A DNA stretch of 64,000 nucleotides, taken from positions 900,838 through 964,837 of the forward strand of contig JAZKBR010000002.1 of the NCBI GenBank assembly GCA_040388535.1. The letters are read 5' to 3'. Each line of letters starts with the position of its first letter. Position 1 is the first letter of the stretch. Shown here piece after piece: positions 16,688-24,986 of the stretch. The notes beneath the pieces were generated by a model. It saw only the letters and a program-made list of their open reading frames with translations, was not told the DNA's origin and ran no database searches. Source of the DNA: Gemmatimonadota bacterium (GTDB lineage Bacteria; Gemmatimonadota; Gemmatimonadetes; Gemmatimonadales; GWC2-71-9). The position numbers and the translations under genes were made by a program.

Positions 16688-18088
16688 ATGACCACGATTC
16701 TGTGCGTTGACGACGAACCAGCGGTCGGGGCCCTCTTTGAGCAGGTACTGGGAGAGCTCGGCTTCGGCGTGATCCTCGCCACCAATGGCGAGGAAGCGCT
16801 CAAAGTCCTTGATGCGCATCACGTTGACCTGATTCTCGCCGACTTCCAGATGCCCCACATGAACGGGCTCGACCTGCTTCACACCCTCGAGACCCGCCAC
16901 CTGAAGATCCCGGTCGTCATCATCACCGGACACTCCAGTGTGGAACACGCCGTCCTCACCATGCGCAGCGGCGCGGTCGACTACATCACCAAGCCCGTCC
17001 GGGCCGACACCCTTCAGATCACCGTCCAGCACGCTCTCGACTATGCCCGGCTCCGCTCGGAAAATGAAGTCTTCCGCCAGGAAATCACCCGGATCCAGTC
17101 GCGCCGGAAGTTCGTGGGGCGCAGTCCGGCCGTCCGCGACCTCCTTGATACTGTCGCTACGGTAGCTCCAACTCGGGCGTCGGTCCTGCTCGAAGGAGAA
17201 TCAGGCACCGGGAAGGAGCTGGTCGCTCGGGCCATTCACGATCAGAGCCCCCGGCGAGACCTGGCTTTCGTCACGGTCAACTGCGCCGCGCTCCCCGAGG
17301 GACTGGTCGAGAGCGTCCTCTTCGGACACGAAAAGGGCGCCTTCACTGGCGCCACGGCTCGGGCGGCTGGTGCCTTCGAGCGCGCCAATCGGGGGACCTT
17401 GCTGCTCGACGAGATTTCGGAGATGCGGCTCGACCTTCAGGCCAAGCTGTTGCGGGCGATCCAGGAGCAGGAGTTCGAGCGGGTCGGTGGTCGGGACACG
17501 GTCAAGGTCGACGTGCGGATCATCGCGACCACCAATCGCGACCTCCACGCCGAGGTCGCGGCCGGCCGCTTCCGGGCGGACCTCTATTATCGCCTGCACG
17601 TGGTCCCGATCCGGACGCCGCCGCTGCGCGAGCGACCCGACGACATCCCCTTGCTGGTCCAGCACTTCATCAAGAGCGCCTCGGAGTCGCTCGGACTGGC
17701 CGTCGGTGACCTCCCGGCCGAGACGATCACCTTCCTGCAGCAGTATTCCTGGCCCGGCAATGTCCGCGAGCTCGCCAATGCGGTGGAGCGCGCGGTGATT
17801 CTGGCCCGGGGGCGGCCGATGGTGCCCGAGATCTTTGCGGCCTACCTCCGGCACGACAGCCACGCACCGGCGATCGCCGCAGGCGGCGGTCTCGTCCCGG
17901 GCGCCCCTGCGGCGACGGTGACGTCCGGCGAAGCAGCCGCCCTCCCGCTCAACCTCGAAGAGCTGGAAAAGATCACCATCAAGCGGGCCCTCGAGAGCAC
18001 CGGCGGCAACCGGGTCCGGGCTGCCGGACTGCTCGGAATCAGCGAACGAACCCTCCGCAACAAGCTGAACATTCCCGCCCCAGGCTGA
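16688..18088 (+). CDS. NtrC-family sigma-54-dependent response regulator, flagellar master regulator (FlrC/FleR type)
   Basis: 466 residues. The receiver domain has D8/D9 and a phosphoacceptor Asp in LADFQMPHMNG. The AAA+ domain shows GESGTGKE (Walker A), GAFTGA (sigma-54 contact) and LLLDEISEM (Walker B). A Fis-type helix-turn-helix follows at the end (NRVRAAGLLGISERTLRNKL). Its place immediately before the sigma-54-type promoter of flgB, and divergent from flgL, supports control of the middle flagellar operons. A likely kinase partner is the sensor-less histidine kinase at 45589-46320. The FlrC/FleR equivalence is by domain order and context. Confidence 0.93.
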   Translation: MTTILCVDDEPAVGALFEQVLGELGFGVILATNGEEALKVLDAHHVDLILADFQMPHMNGLDLLHTLETRHLKIPVVIITGHSSVEHAVLTMRSGAVDYITKPVRADTLQITVQHALDYARLRSENEVFRQEITRIQSRRKFVGRSPAVRDLLDTVATVAPTRASVLLEGESGTGKELVARAIHDQSPRRDLAFVTVNCAALPEGLVESVLFGHEKGAFTGATARAAGAFERANRGTLLLDEISEMRLDLQAKLLRAIQEQEFERVGGRDTVKVDVRIIATTNRDLHAEVAAGRFRADLYYRLHVVPIRTPPLRERPDDIPLLVQHFIKSASESLGLAVGDLPAETITFLQQYSWPGNVRELANAVERAVILARGRPMVPEIFAAYLRHDSHAPAIAAGGGLVPGAPAATVTSGEAAALPLNLEELEKITIKRALESTGGNRVRAAGLLGISERTLRNKLNIPAPG

Positions 18089-18142
18089 TCGACCCACGGC
18101 AACCTTGACCGGCGTCGGGGAACTTTCTTCCGGCGCCAATGA

Positions 18143-18178
18143 CCACCCCGGCCGATCTGTCCGGGGTGGCATTTTCTT
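18143..18178 (+). terminator. Terminator-like hairpin after the NtrC-type regulator
   Basis: CCACCCCGG (18143-18151) pairs perfectly with CCGGGGTGG (18161-18169) around a 9-base loop; CATTTTCTT follows. It separates the regulator from the flgB operon. Confidence 0.6.
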
Positions 18179-18221
18179 GTAACCATATGCGTTGAAAGGA
18201 GTTGCGGCGTCTCCACGGTTA

Positions 18222-18237
18222 CGGTACGCGGATTGCC
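18222..18237 (+). promoter_or_regulatory. Putative sigma-54 promoter of the flgB operon
   Basis: CGGTACGCGGATTGCC has GG and GC separated by exactly ten bases and a perfect TTGC -12 box (consensus TGGCACG-N4-TTGCW). It lies about 40 bases before the flgB start, next to the gene for a sigma-54 activator. Confidence 0.75.
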
Positions 18238-18275
18238 CAAGGAGGAATTGAACTCGAATCACATCGGGAGCCTCG

Positions 18276-18572
18276 ATGATCCGCGGACTGTTCGGCCAGG
18301 GCACCTCTACTTCCAACCTCCGTGCGGGGCTGGATGAGTTGAGTGCCACCCAGAAGACGATTGCCGCCAGGGTGGCGAATTCCTCCGCCCAGAGCTCGAG
18401 CACCGACTTCGCCGATGCGCTGGGGAACTCGATCGAGCAGCAGAACAAGGACGCGGAGCTGCAGCAAAACATGGCCTCTCTGGCCGATACCGAGCTCCGC
18501 TTCGAAGCCGCCGCGAAGCTGCTCCAGAAGTCCTACGCCGACCTTCATACCGCGATCACGAACCGTGGCTGA
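18276..18572 (+). CDS. flgB: Flagellar basal-body rod protein FlgB (short form)
   Basis: 98 residues, shorter than the usual 115-140. The C-terminal half (AELQQNMASLADTELRFEAA, then AKLLQKSY) matches the conserved FlgB tail. The N-terminal rod motif is degenerate: IAARVANSSAQ stands where IAxNIANxxTPGYK is expected. FlgB forms part of the proximal rod. It is the first gene of the sigma-54 operon and overlaps flgC. The call rests on the tail and on position before flgC-fliE. Confidence 0.8.
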   Translation: MIRGLFGQGTSTSNLRAGLDELSATQKTIAARVANSSAQSSSTDFADALGNSIEQQNKDAELQQNMASLADTELRFEAAAKLLQKSYADLHTAITNRG

Positions 18573-18990
18573 CGTGCCAGGGGTGCCGTTCTCGGGACGG
18601 CCGATCCGGAACCTGATGGGCCCGCTGGGGGTCAGCGCCTCCGGCATGGCGCGGCAGCAGCAGTTCCTCGACATCATCGCCAACAACATTGCCAACGCCG
18701 ATGTCACGCGTGGGCCCGATGGCAAGCCATACCAGCGTCAGGTCGCGGTGGCCGGAACCGATCCGTTGACCGGGCAGCCGACGACCACGGTGGTCAACGA
18801 CACGCGGGCCGGCCGAATGGTTTACGAGCCGGGCCACGTCGATGCCGATGAGTCCGGTTACGTGCACTACCCGAACGTCGACATCGCCAATGAGACGGTC
18901 GACCTGATGATCGCGCGCCGGATGCACGAGGCCAACGCGACCGTGTTCCAATCGGCCAAGGCGATGCTGCGCCGCGCCCTCGACATCTGA
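18565..18990 (+). CDS. flgC: Flagellar basal-body rod protein FlgC
   Basis: 141 residues from GTG 18565, which overlaps the flgB stop. GVSASGMARQQ and DIIANNIANADVT give the rod-protein N-terminus. SGYVHYPNVDIANETVDLMI and the helix to the end give the C-terminus typical of FlgC. Other in-frame starts (GTG 18574, GTG 18583, ATG 18616) are possible, and none has a clear ribosome site. It is followed by an unknown small gene and fliE. Confidence 0.9.
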   Translation: MADVPGVPFSGRPIRNLMGPLGVSASGMARQQQFLDIIANNIANADVTRGPDGKPYQRQVAVAGTDPLTGQPTTTVVNDTRAGRMVYEPGHVDADESGYVHYPNVDIANETVDLMIARRMHEANATVFQSAKAMLRRALDI

Positions 18991-19003
18991 CGGAGCGATT
19001 CCC

Positions 19004-19279
19004 GTGACCATCTCTCGCTACACGCCTTCGACCGCCGTTCCACGCCCGGTGAATCCACCGACGGCCCGACCGGCTGCCGCGCCCGCTGCGCCGACGGCTG
19101 CCCGTCCGTCGGCAGCTGCCCGTGCCGGCGATTCGGCGCTGTGGAATGTGCTGACCGACGAAGAGCGCGCCTTCTTCCTCGACATGAACGCCCTTGGGCC
19201 GATCAGTTATGGACCAGGTGGTGCCAAGTCGTCGACACCCGCTGCGCCGCTTGGTCAGCGCATCGACATCCTGGCCTGA
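19004..19279 (+). CDS. Small hypothetical protein between flgC and fliE
   Basis: 91 residues. The N-terminal 45 are proline- and alanine-rich and probably disordered. The C-terminal part (ALWNVLTDEERAFFLDMNAL, then GPISYGPGG) could be a short helix. The GTG start has GGAG 9 bases upstream and the stop is 4 bases before fliE, so it is expressed with the rod genes. I do not recognise the family. Possible roles are an export substrate or a rod/FliE accessory, but nothing in the sequence decides. Confidence 0.6.
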   Translation: MTISRYTPSTAVPRPVNPPTARPAAAPAAPTAARPSAAARAGDSALWNVLTDEERAFFLDMNALGPISYGPGGAKSSTPAAPLGQRIDILA

Positions 19280-19283
19280 GGCG

Positions 19284-19589
19284 ATGACCACTCCACTTCG
19301 CGGGCTCGGACAGATCGTCTCACCGATCGAACGCGGCGGCGGCTTGCCGCTCGGCGTCGGTTCGGCGGGCGCGCCCTTCGGCGACCTGCTCAAGCGGGCC
19401 GTTGGCGACGTCCAGGGCGCCCAGCAGGTGAAGGACGACACCATCAATGCGTTCCTGCGCGGTGAGCCGGTGGAACTGCACCAGGTCATGGCGGCGGCGG
19501 AAGAAGCTTCGCTGTCGCTCGAATTCCTGGTAGAGACCCGGAACAAGCTCACCGAAGCGTATCGCACCATCATGAACGTGCAGGCCTGA
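19284..19589 (+). CDS. fliE: Flagellar hook-basal body complex protein FliE
   Basis: 101 residues from the ATG at 19284. FGDLLKRAVGDVQGAQQVKD and LHQVMAAAEEASLSLEFLVE followed by RNKLTEAYRTIMNVQA are the FliE core. FliE joins the MS ring to the rod. The frame is open upstream into the preceding small gene, but the FliE-like sequence starts here. Confidence 0.93.
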   Translation: MTTPLRGLGQIVSPIERGGGLPLGVGSAGAPFGDLLKRAVGDVQGAQQVKDDTINAFLRGEPVELHQVMAAAEEASLSLEFLVETRNKLTEAYRTIMNVQA

Positions 19590-19593
19590 GCCC

Positions 19594-21045
19594 GTGCTCG
19601 ATACCATCCGGATGATGAACCCGAACCGGCGATTCCTGGTCCTCGCGATCATCGTCGGTCTCGTGGCGATGGCGGTCGTTGTCGGTCGTCGCGCGACGGC
19701 ACCAACGTACGTGACGCTCTTTCGCGAACTCGATCTCGCCGAAGCGGGCAACATCACCGATGCGCTCACCAAGGCGACGATTCCGTTCCGGCTGTCGTCC
19801 GGCGGCGCCGAAATCGACGTGCCTGAGGCCGATGCGGCACGGGCGCGGGTGCTCCTCGCGCAGAACGGCCTTCCGGCCAACGGGCGGCCCGGGCTCGAGC
19901 TCTTCGACAAGCCCTCGTGGGGGATGACCGACTTCACCCAGCACGTGACCTATCGTCGGGCGCTCGAGGGAGAACTCGCTCGCACCATCGGCACCCTGAA
20001 GGGTGTTCAGCGTGCCCAGGTGCATCTCGCCCTGCCGGAGGCTTCGCCGCTCCGTCGTCAGGAGAAGTCGGCCGAGGCCGCAGTGGTCGTGTCGCTCCGC
20101 CCGAACCAGTCGCTCGATGCGTCGCAGGTCCGCGGTATCAGTCAGCTCGTGAGCAGCAGCGTCGAAGGGATGACGCCCGACCACGTCTCGGTCATCGATG
20201 ACACTGGCCGGCCGCTCTCGAGCAACAACGCCGACGAGACCGATGTCGGACTGTCGTCGCACCAGCTCGAATTGCAGCAAAGTGTCGAGAAGCATTTCGC
20301 GTCAAAGGTGGAGCAGCTGTTGAGTACGGCCGTCGGCGCGGCGGAAGTCCGGGTACAGGTCGCGGCGCGACTCAACTTCGATCAGGTCGACCGCACCGTC
20401 GAGGAGTACGACCCGAAGGGTCAGGTGCTCACGCACGAGGCACGCAGCAGCGGCGGTGACTCCGCGACGTCGCAGACCGTGATCAACAACGATTTCGCCA
20501 ACTCGAAGCGGGTCGAGAAGATCGTCTCGCAGGTCGGCAACGTCACCCGGCTCACCGTCTCGGCGATGGTCAACAGCCGGGCGCTCGGCACCGAGGGTGC
20601 GGTTCAGGATGCCCAGCGCGCCCAGCTCGAACGACTCATTCGTGACGCGGTCGGTGCCGATTCCGCACGCGGCGATCGCATCTCGGTCGTCGCCGTCGCA
20701 TTCAGCGAGCCACCAACGGTCATCGCCGCCAAGGGCGATACTCCGACGATTCCCAACAAGAGCGTCGAACTGGTGAGCAAGCTCGGCACGCCACTGGCCG
20801 CCCTGCTCGCCGTGATTGCAGCATTCGTGCTGGCCTGGCGTGCGCTGTCGTCGGGGCGACGCGCCCTCGCCGCGCTGCCGCGTGGTCAGCAGCAGAACGA
20901 ACTCGAGGCGATCCCGGCGCCAAGCAAGGCCGTAGTCCCGACGCCGGAGAACATCCAGCTGCGCAATCGCGTCCAGGCCGAATCGCTGAGTCAGCCTGAA
21001 GCCGCTGCACGGGTGATCCGTGCCTGGCTGGCGGACGCCGCGTGA
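19594..21045 (+). CDS. fliF: Flagellar MS-ring protein FliF
   Basis: 483 residues. Membrane helices lie at about residues 14-31 and 397-415, flanking a large periplasmic domain with the PNGRPGLELFDK-type ring-building motif and YRRALEGELARTI. The cytoplasmic tail after the second helix should bind FliG. It forms the MS ring, the foundation of the motor. It starts from a GTG four bases after fliE and overlaps fliG by four bases. Shorter than enteric FliF (about 550) mainly in the periplasmic loop. Confidence 0.95.
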   Translation: MLDTIRMMNPNRRFLVLAIIVGLVAMAVVVGRRATAPTYVTLFRELDLAEAGNITDALTKATIPFRLSSGGAEIDVPEADAARARVLLAQNGLPANGRPGLELFDKPSWGMTDFTQHVTYRRALEGELARTIGTLKGVQRAQVHLALPEASPLRRQEKSAEAAVVVSLRPNQSLDASQVRGISQLVSSSVEGMTPDHVSVIDDTGRPLSSNNADETDVGLSSHQLELQQSVEKHFASKVEQLLSTAVGAAEVRVQVAARLNFDQVDRTVEEYDPKGQVLTHEARSSGGDSATSQTVINNDFANSKRVEKIVSQVGNVTRLTVSAMVNSRALGTEGAVQDAQRAQLERLIRDAVGADSARGDRISVVAVAFSEPPTVIAAKGDTPTIPNKSVELVSKLGTPLAALLAVIAAFVLAWRALSSGRRALAALPRGQQQNELEAIPAPSKAVVPTPENIQLRNRVQAESLSQPEAAARVIRAWLADAA

Positions 21046-22073
21046 GCGCGATCGCCGCTCGGCCGCCACGCGCTGCCGCCCTCGATGGCGTGCAGAAGGC
21101 GGCCATCCTCTGCATGGCGCTCGGCGCCGAGGCCTCGGCCCGCATTCTCCAGCAGCTGGGGACCGAAGAGGTTGAAGTGGTTTCGCGGGCGATTGCTGAA
21201 ACGCCCACCGTGCGTTCCGAACTCGTCGACTCGGTGCTGTCGGAGTATCACGACGTCCTGCGGGCGGTCGAATCGATCGCGCAGGGCGGCGTTGACTATG
21301 CCCGCCAGATTCTCGAGACGGCCCTCGGACCACAGCGGGCCAAGTCGGTGCTCGAGAAGATCCAGGAGCAGATGGTCGAGACCGGTCTCACGCGCCTGAA
21401 GAAGGCGGCGCCGGAGGTGCTCAACAGCGTGCTGCGCGGCGAGCATCCCCAGACCATCGCCCTGGTGCTGGCGCATCTCGACCCGAAGCTCGCCGCCGGC
21501 GTCATCGAAGCGATGGGGCACGACGTCTCGGGTGATGTGCTCTACCGGATCGCACGGATGGAGAAGGTCTCTCCGGAAGTGCTGCAACTGGTCGAAGCCG
21601 GACTTGGTGCTCGCTCCGACCTCACCTTGTCGCAGGAAATGACGGCATCGGGTGGCCCGGCCGCCGTCGCGAAGGTGCTGAACCAGCTGCCTGGTGGCAC
21701 CGAGAAGATCCTGCTCGACGCCATCTCCACGCGGGGCAATTCGGTCGCCGACGACATCCGCGCGCTGATGTTCGTCTTCGAGGACCTGCGCCTCCTCGAT
21801 GGTCGCTCGATGCAGCGCCTGCTGCGCGACATCGAAGGGAAGCAACTCGCCATCGCCCTCAAGGCCGCAAGCGAAGAGCTCAAGGAGCACATCCTCAAGA
21901 ACATGTCGGAGCGCGCGTCGAGCGCCCTGATGGAAGAGATGGAACTGGTCGGCCCGGTGAAGGTGAAGGATGTCGAGGCCGCGCACGGCGAGATCGTCAA
22001 GATCGCGCGCGCGCTCCAGGAACAGGGCGAGATCGTGGTCGAGCGGGCCAGCGACGATGAATTCATTGTCTGA
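21042..22073 (+). CDS. fliG: Flagellar motor switch protein FliG
   Basis: 343 residues. The middle domain contains EHPQTIALVLAHLDP (the EHPQ motif for FliM contact). The C-terminal torque domain contains IRALMFVFEDLRLLDGRSMQ and DIEGKQLAIALKAAS, with charged residues facing the stator. A GTG start overlaps the fliF stop. Confidence 0.97.
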   Translation: MSAIAARPPRAAALDGVQKAAILCMALGAEASARILQQLGTEEVEVVSRAIAETPTVRSELVDSVLSEYHDVLRAVESIAQGGVDYARQILETALGPQRAKSVLEKIQEQMVETGLTRLKKAAPEVLNSVLRGEHPQTIALVLAHLDPKLAAGVIEAMGHDVSGDVLYRIARMEKVSPEVLQLVEAGLGARSDLTLSQEMTASGGPAAVAKVLNQLPGGTEKILLDAISTRGNSVADDIRALMFVFEDLRLLDGRSMQRLLRDIEGKQLAIALKAASEELKEHILKNMSERASSALMEEMELVGPVKVKDVEAAHGEIVKIARALQEQGEIVVERASDDEFIV

Positions 22074-22659
22074 GTCGCCGGTGCGCCACGGCGTGCGCGA
22101 GTGGCTCCCACCCGACCTGCGGATGGTCGCGGTGCCTGGGGTCGACGGCCAGGTGCCGTCGGGTCCTACGCCCGAGGAGGCGGCATACGCGCGCGGCTGG
22201 ATGGAAGGCCAGGCAGCGTTCGCCGAGACCTCGGGTCGCGAACTCGATGCGACCATCGGCGCCTGTCGCGCCGCGATGCGTGCGCTCGAGGACGCGTCGT
22301 CCGGTTTGCGCACCGAACTCGCCAGTACGGTGCACACGCTCTCGCTCGCGATTGCGCGCCACCTGCTCGATCGCGAGTTCGCCGCCGACCCCGAGCAGAT
22401 CCATCGTCTCGTCACCAAGGCCCTGACCCTCGCGCCCGTCTCCGGCTCGGTCACTGTACGCCTCCACCCCGATGACCTCGCGGCGTTGCAGGCGATCGGT
22501 GGACTCGATGAGCTGACGCCGACGGCAGTCGACCTGCGCTGGATTGGCGACGCGACCCTGGTGCGCGGTGGCTGCGTCGTCGAAGCCCCGACCTCCATCA
22601 TCGATGGCCGGATCGATCGCGCGCTGCTCGACCTCTACGAGCGACTCGGTCATGAATAG
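22057..22659 (+). CDS. fliH: Flagellar assembly protein FliH (ATPase regulator)
   Basis: 200 residues from the ATG at 22057, overlapping fliG by 17 bases. A helical, coiled-coil-prone N-terminal region precedes a C-terminal domain with LSLAIARHLLDREFAADPEQ and GGCVVEAPTSIIDGRID, as in FliH and HrpE/YscL proteins. FliH holds the FliI ATPase and links it to FliN. It overlaps fliI by eight bases. Confidence 0.88.
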   Translation: MNSLSESPVRHGVREWLPPDLRMVAVPGVDGQVPSGPTPEEAAYARGWMEGQAAFAETSGRELDATIGACRAAMRALEDASSGLRTELASTVHTLSLAIARHLLDREFAADPEQIHRLVTKALTLAPVSGSVTVRLHPDDLAALQAIGGLDELTPTAVDLRWIGDATLVRGGCVVEAPTSIIDGRIDRALLDLYERLGHE

Positions 22660-23998
22660 CAGCGCACTCCTCGAGACCGCGCTCTCTCGCATCTCCGGCG
22701 TCGAGCGCCTCGCTGCGTTCGGCCGGGTGACGCGGGTCGTGGGGCAGGTCGTCGAGGCGTCATCGCTGCCAGTCGCGGTCGGTGAAGTCTGCCGGCTCAC
22801 CACCGCGTCGCGCAGTGTGCTCGCCGTCGTCGCCGGGTTTCACGAGCGCGGCGTGATGCTGCTTCCCGTGGGCGAGATCGAAGGGATCCAGCCCGGCACG
22901 ATGGTGGCACCGCTCGGTCGTCCGCTCTATGTGCCGGTCGGCGAAGGGCTGATTGGTCGGGTGCTCGATGGACTCGGTCGTCCGATTGACGGACTCGGTC
23001 CAGTGGGGCCCACGGTCTTGCGCTCGCTGCTTGCCGATCCACCGAATCCGCTCTCGCGTCCGCCGGTCACGCAGCCGTTCACGACCGGCGTTCGCGCCCT
23101 CGACGGACTGCACACCTTCGGCCGCGGCCAGCGCGTCGGCATCATGGCGGGCAGCGGCGTCGGCAAGAGCGTCCTGCTCGGCATGATTGCGCGTGGCGCA
23201 TCCTCGGACGTCAACGTGATCGCGCTGCTTGGCGAGCGAGGTCGCGAAGTTCGCGAATTCATCGAACGGGACCTCGGCCCCGAAGGACTCGCCCGCTCGG
23301 TCGTCGTGGTGGCCACCAGCGACCAGTCGGCCGTCGTGCGTGCCACGGGCGCACTCGTTGCGACCACGATCGCCGAGCACTTCCGTGATCAGGGCAGCGA
23401 TGTGCTGCTGTTGATGGACTCGGTGACCCGAGTGGCAATGGCGTGGCGCGAGGTCGGGCTCTCGGTCGGAGAACCGCCAACGACGAAGGGCTATCCGCCC
23501 TCGGTCTTCGCGCAGCTGCCGCGGTTGCTCGAGCGTGCCGGTACCGGTGCGCGCGGCTCCATTACCGGCCTCTACACCGTGCTCGTCGAAGGCGATGACT
23601 TCAACGAACCCGTTGCCGACTCGACCCGCTCGATCCTCGACGGTCACGTCGTGCTCGCGCGACGACTCGCTGCCGCCAAACGATTCCCCGCGATCGACAT
23701 CCTCGACTCGGTATCGCGCGTGCGCGACGCTGTCGCCGATGCCGAGCATCGTCAGGCCGCCGATATCCTGGTTCGCCTCGAAGCCGCCTACCGCGCCAAC
23801 GAGGACCTGATCGCCGTAGGCGCCTACAAGACCGGCGCCGATCGCACCGTCGACACCGCCGTCATCCTGCGGCCCGAGATTCTCGCCCTGCTGCAACAGC
23901 GTCCCGAAGAGGACAGCACGTTTGCCGCGACACGGATGGCCATCATCGCGCTCGCCCTGCGCGCCATCGAGCTTGAGAAAGGAGTGCCCGCCAAATGA
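22652..23998 (+). CDS. fliI: Flagellum-specific ATPase FliI
   Basis: 448 residues from the ATG at 22652. The F1-like ATPase fold shows Walker A GSGVGKS (about residues 167-173), LLGERGREVREFIERDLG, Walker B LLLMDSVTR, and TTKGYPPSVF. FliI drives unfolding of export substrates at the type III gate. The frame is open upstream, but the upstream residues do not resemble FliI and overlap fliH. Confidence 0.97.
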   Translation: MNSSALLETALSRISGVERLAAFGRVTRVVGQVVEASSLPVAVGEVCRLTTASRSVLAVVAGFHERGVMLLPVGEIEGIQPGTMVAPLGRPLYVPVGEGLIGRVLDGLGRPIDGLGPVGPTVLRSLLADPPNPLSRPPVTQPFTTGVRALDGLHTFGRGQRVGIMAGSGVGKSVLLGMIARGASSDVNVIALLGERGREVREFIERDLGPEGLARSVVVVATSDQSAVVRATGALVATTIAEHFRDQGSDVLLLMDSVTRVAMAWREVGLSVGEPPTTKGYPPSVFAQLPRLLERAGTGARGSITGLYTVLVEGDDFNEPVADSTRSILDGHVVLARRLAAAKRFPAIDILDSVSRVRDAVADAEHRQAADILVRLEAAYRANEDLIAVGAYKTGADRTVDTAVILRPEILALLQQRPEEDSTFAATRMAIIALALRAIELEKGVPAK

Positions 23999-24447
23999 AG
24001 CGATTCAACTTTCGTCTCGACCGGGTACTGGAACTGCGCGAAGCAGCCGAGCGACTGCAGGCCGGCGTCCTCGGTCGCGCCAATGAGATCGCCGCCGAGC
24101 GGCAGCGCGAATCCGATGCGAGCGCCTCGCAACTCGAAATCGTGCAGACCCAGGCCGGCCAGACCGGGGACGTGCCCACGGCCGCCGGGCTGCGGGCCGC
24201 GATCGGAATGACGATGCAGGCGGCTCAGGCGCAGTTGGAACTGAACGAGGCTGCCCTGCTGGAAGCGCAGCAGCAGCATGCCGAAGAGATGGCACGATTT
24301 TCCGAGGCCCGCATGGCCCGGCGCACGATCGAGCGGCTCAAGGAACAGCGCGCGGCCGATTGGGTCGAAGCGGCGAACCGGGCCGAACAGGGTGACATCG
24401 ACGAGATCGCCCAGCGTCACACGGCTCGTGGAGGGCCGCCGAAATGA
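23995..24447 (+). CDS. fliJ: Flagellar export protein FliJ
   Basis: 150 residues, almost wholly coiled coil, beginning MKRFNFRLDRVLELREAAE, the usual FliJ N-terminus. FliJ is the central stalk that couples FliI to FlhA. Its ATG overlaps the fliI stop and its stop overlaps the next start by four bases. Confidence 0.87.
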   Translation: MKRFNFRLDRVLELREAAERLQAGVLGRANEIAAERQRESDASASQLEIVQTQAGQTGDVPTAAGLRAAIGMTMQAAQAQLELNEAALLEAQQQHAEEMARFSEARMARRTIERLKEQRAADWVEAANRAEQGDIDEIAQRHTARGGPPK

Positions 24448-24986
24448 AAGTTGTTGTGATGGCTCCGATTGCCTTCGTGATCGGCCTCGCGGGCGCCACC
24501 TTCGCGATGAAGAAGTCGCCCGCGGTGCCGCCGGCTGCAATCACCGCAGACTCGACCCATACGGCGGGCGATTCCACCGCCAAGCTGCCCTCCGCAGCCG
24601 GCACCAAGGTGGACAGTCAGGCCGCGCCGCACGACTCGGTGAGTATCCCTGCAGGCGACAGCGCGAGTGCGCCGGCGGCGAAGCAGCCCGGTAGTCACCC
24701 GATCCCGCTTCCCGTTGCCACCAAGGCGACACCACCGCCGACCACGCCGGCGTCGGCGCCAGCGGCATCACCGGCAGGTCCGGACTACCCGCGACTTGCC
24801 GGGATCCTCGGCAAGCTGACCGCGTCCGAGGCCGCCCCGCTGCTCGAACACTTCAGCGATGCCGAAGTGGAAGGCGTGCTGCGCAGGATGGATGTCACCC
24901 GGGTTGCCGGTCTGCTCGCCGCGTTGCCGAAAGAGCGCAGCGCCGTACTCGGCAAGCGCCTGTTGCTTGGTGGCACCCCCAAGTGA
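24444..24986 (+). CDS. MotE-like protein with MgtE-N-type domain
   Basis: 180 residues. An N-terminal membrane anchor (about residues 4-22) and a disordered proline/alanine/serine linker (about 25-112) lead to a C-terminal domain: LAGILGKLTASEAAPLLEHF followed by DAEVEGVLRRMDVTRVAGLL. That helical repeat is the MgtE_N-like fold found in MotE, a periplasmic stator/motor accessory encoded next to fliJ in many bacteria. Placement between fliJ and fliK supports this. The exact role is inferred. Confidence 0.7.
   Translation: MKVVVMAPIAFVIGLAGATFAMKKSPAVPPAAITADSTHTAGDSTAKLPSAAGTKVDSQAAPHDSVSIPAGDSASAPAAKQPGSHPIPLPVATKATPPPTTPASAPAASPAGPDYPRLAGILGKLTASEAAPLLEHFSDAEVEGVLRRMDVTRVAGLLAALPKERSAVLGKRLLLGGTPK

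Noticed and set aside
16615-16803. A longer FlgL starting at 16803
   Set aside because: This would overlap the divergent regulator and its promoter; the conserved FlgL N-terminus MRITNFMV begins at GTG 16614 with a strong ribosome site.
18167-18180. TGGCATTTTCTTGT as a sigma-54 promoter
   Set aside because: GG to the -12 position is one base too short and the GC is GT. The site at 18222-18237 fits far better, and this stretch is better explained as the tail of a terminator.
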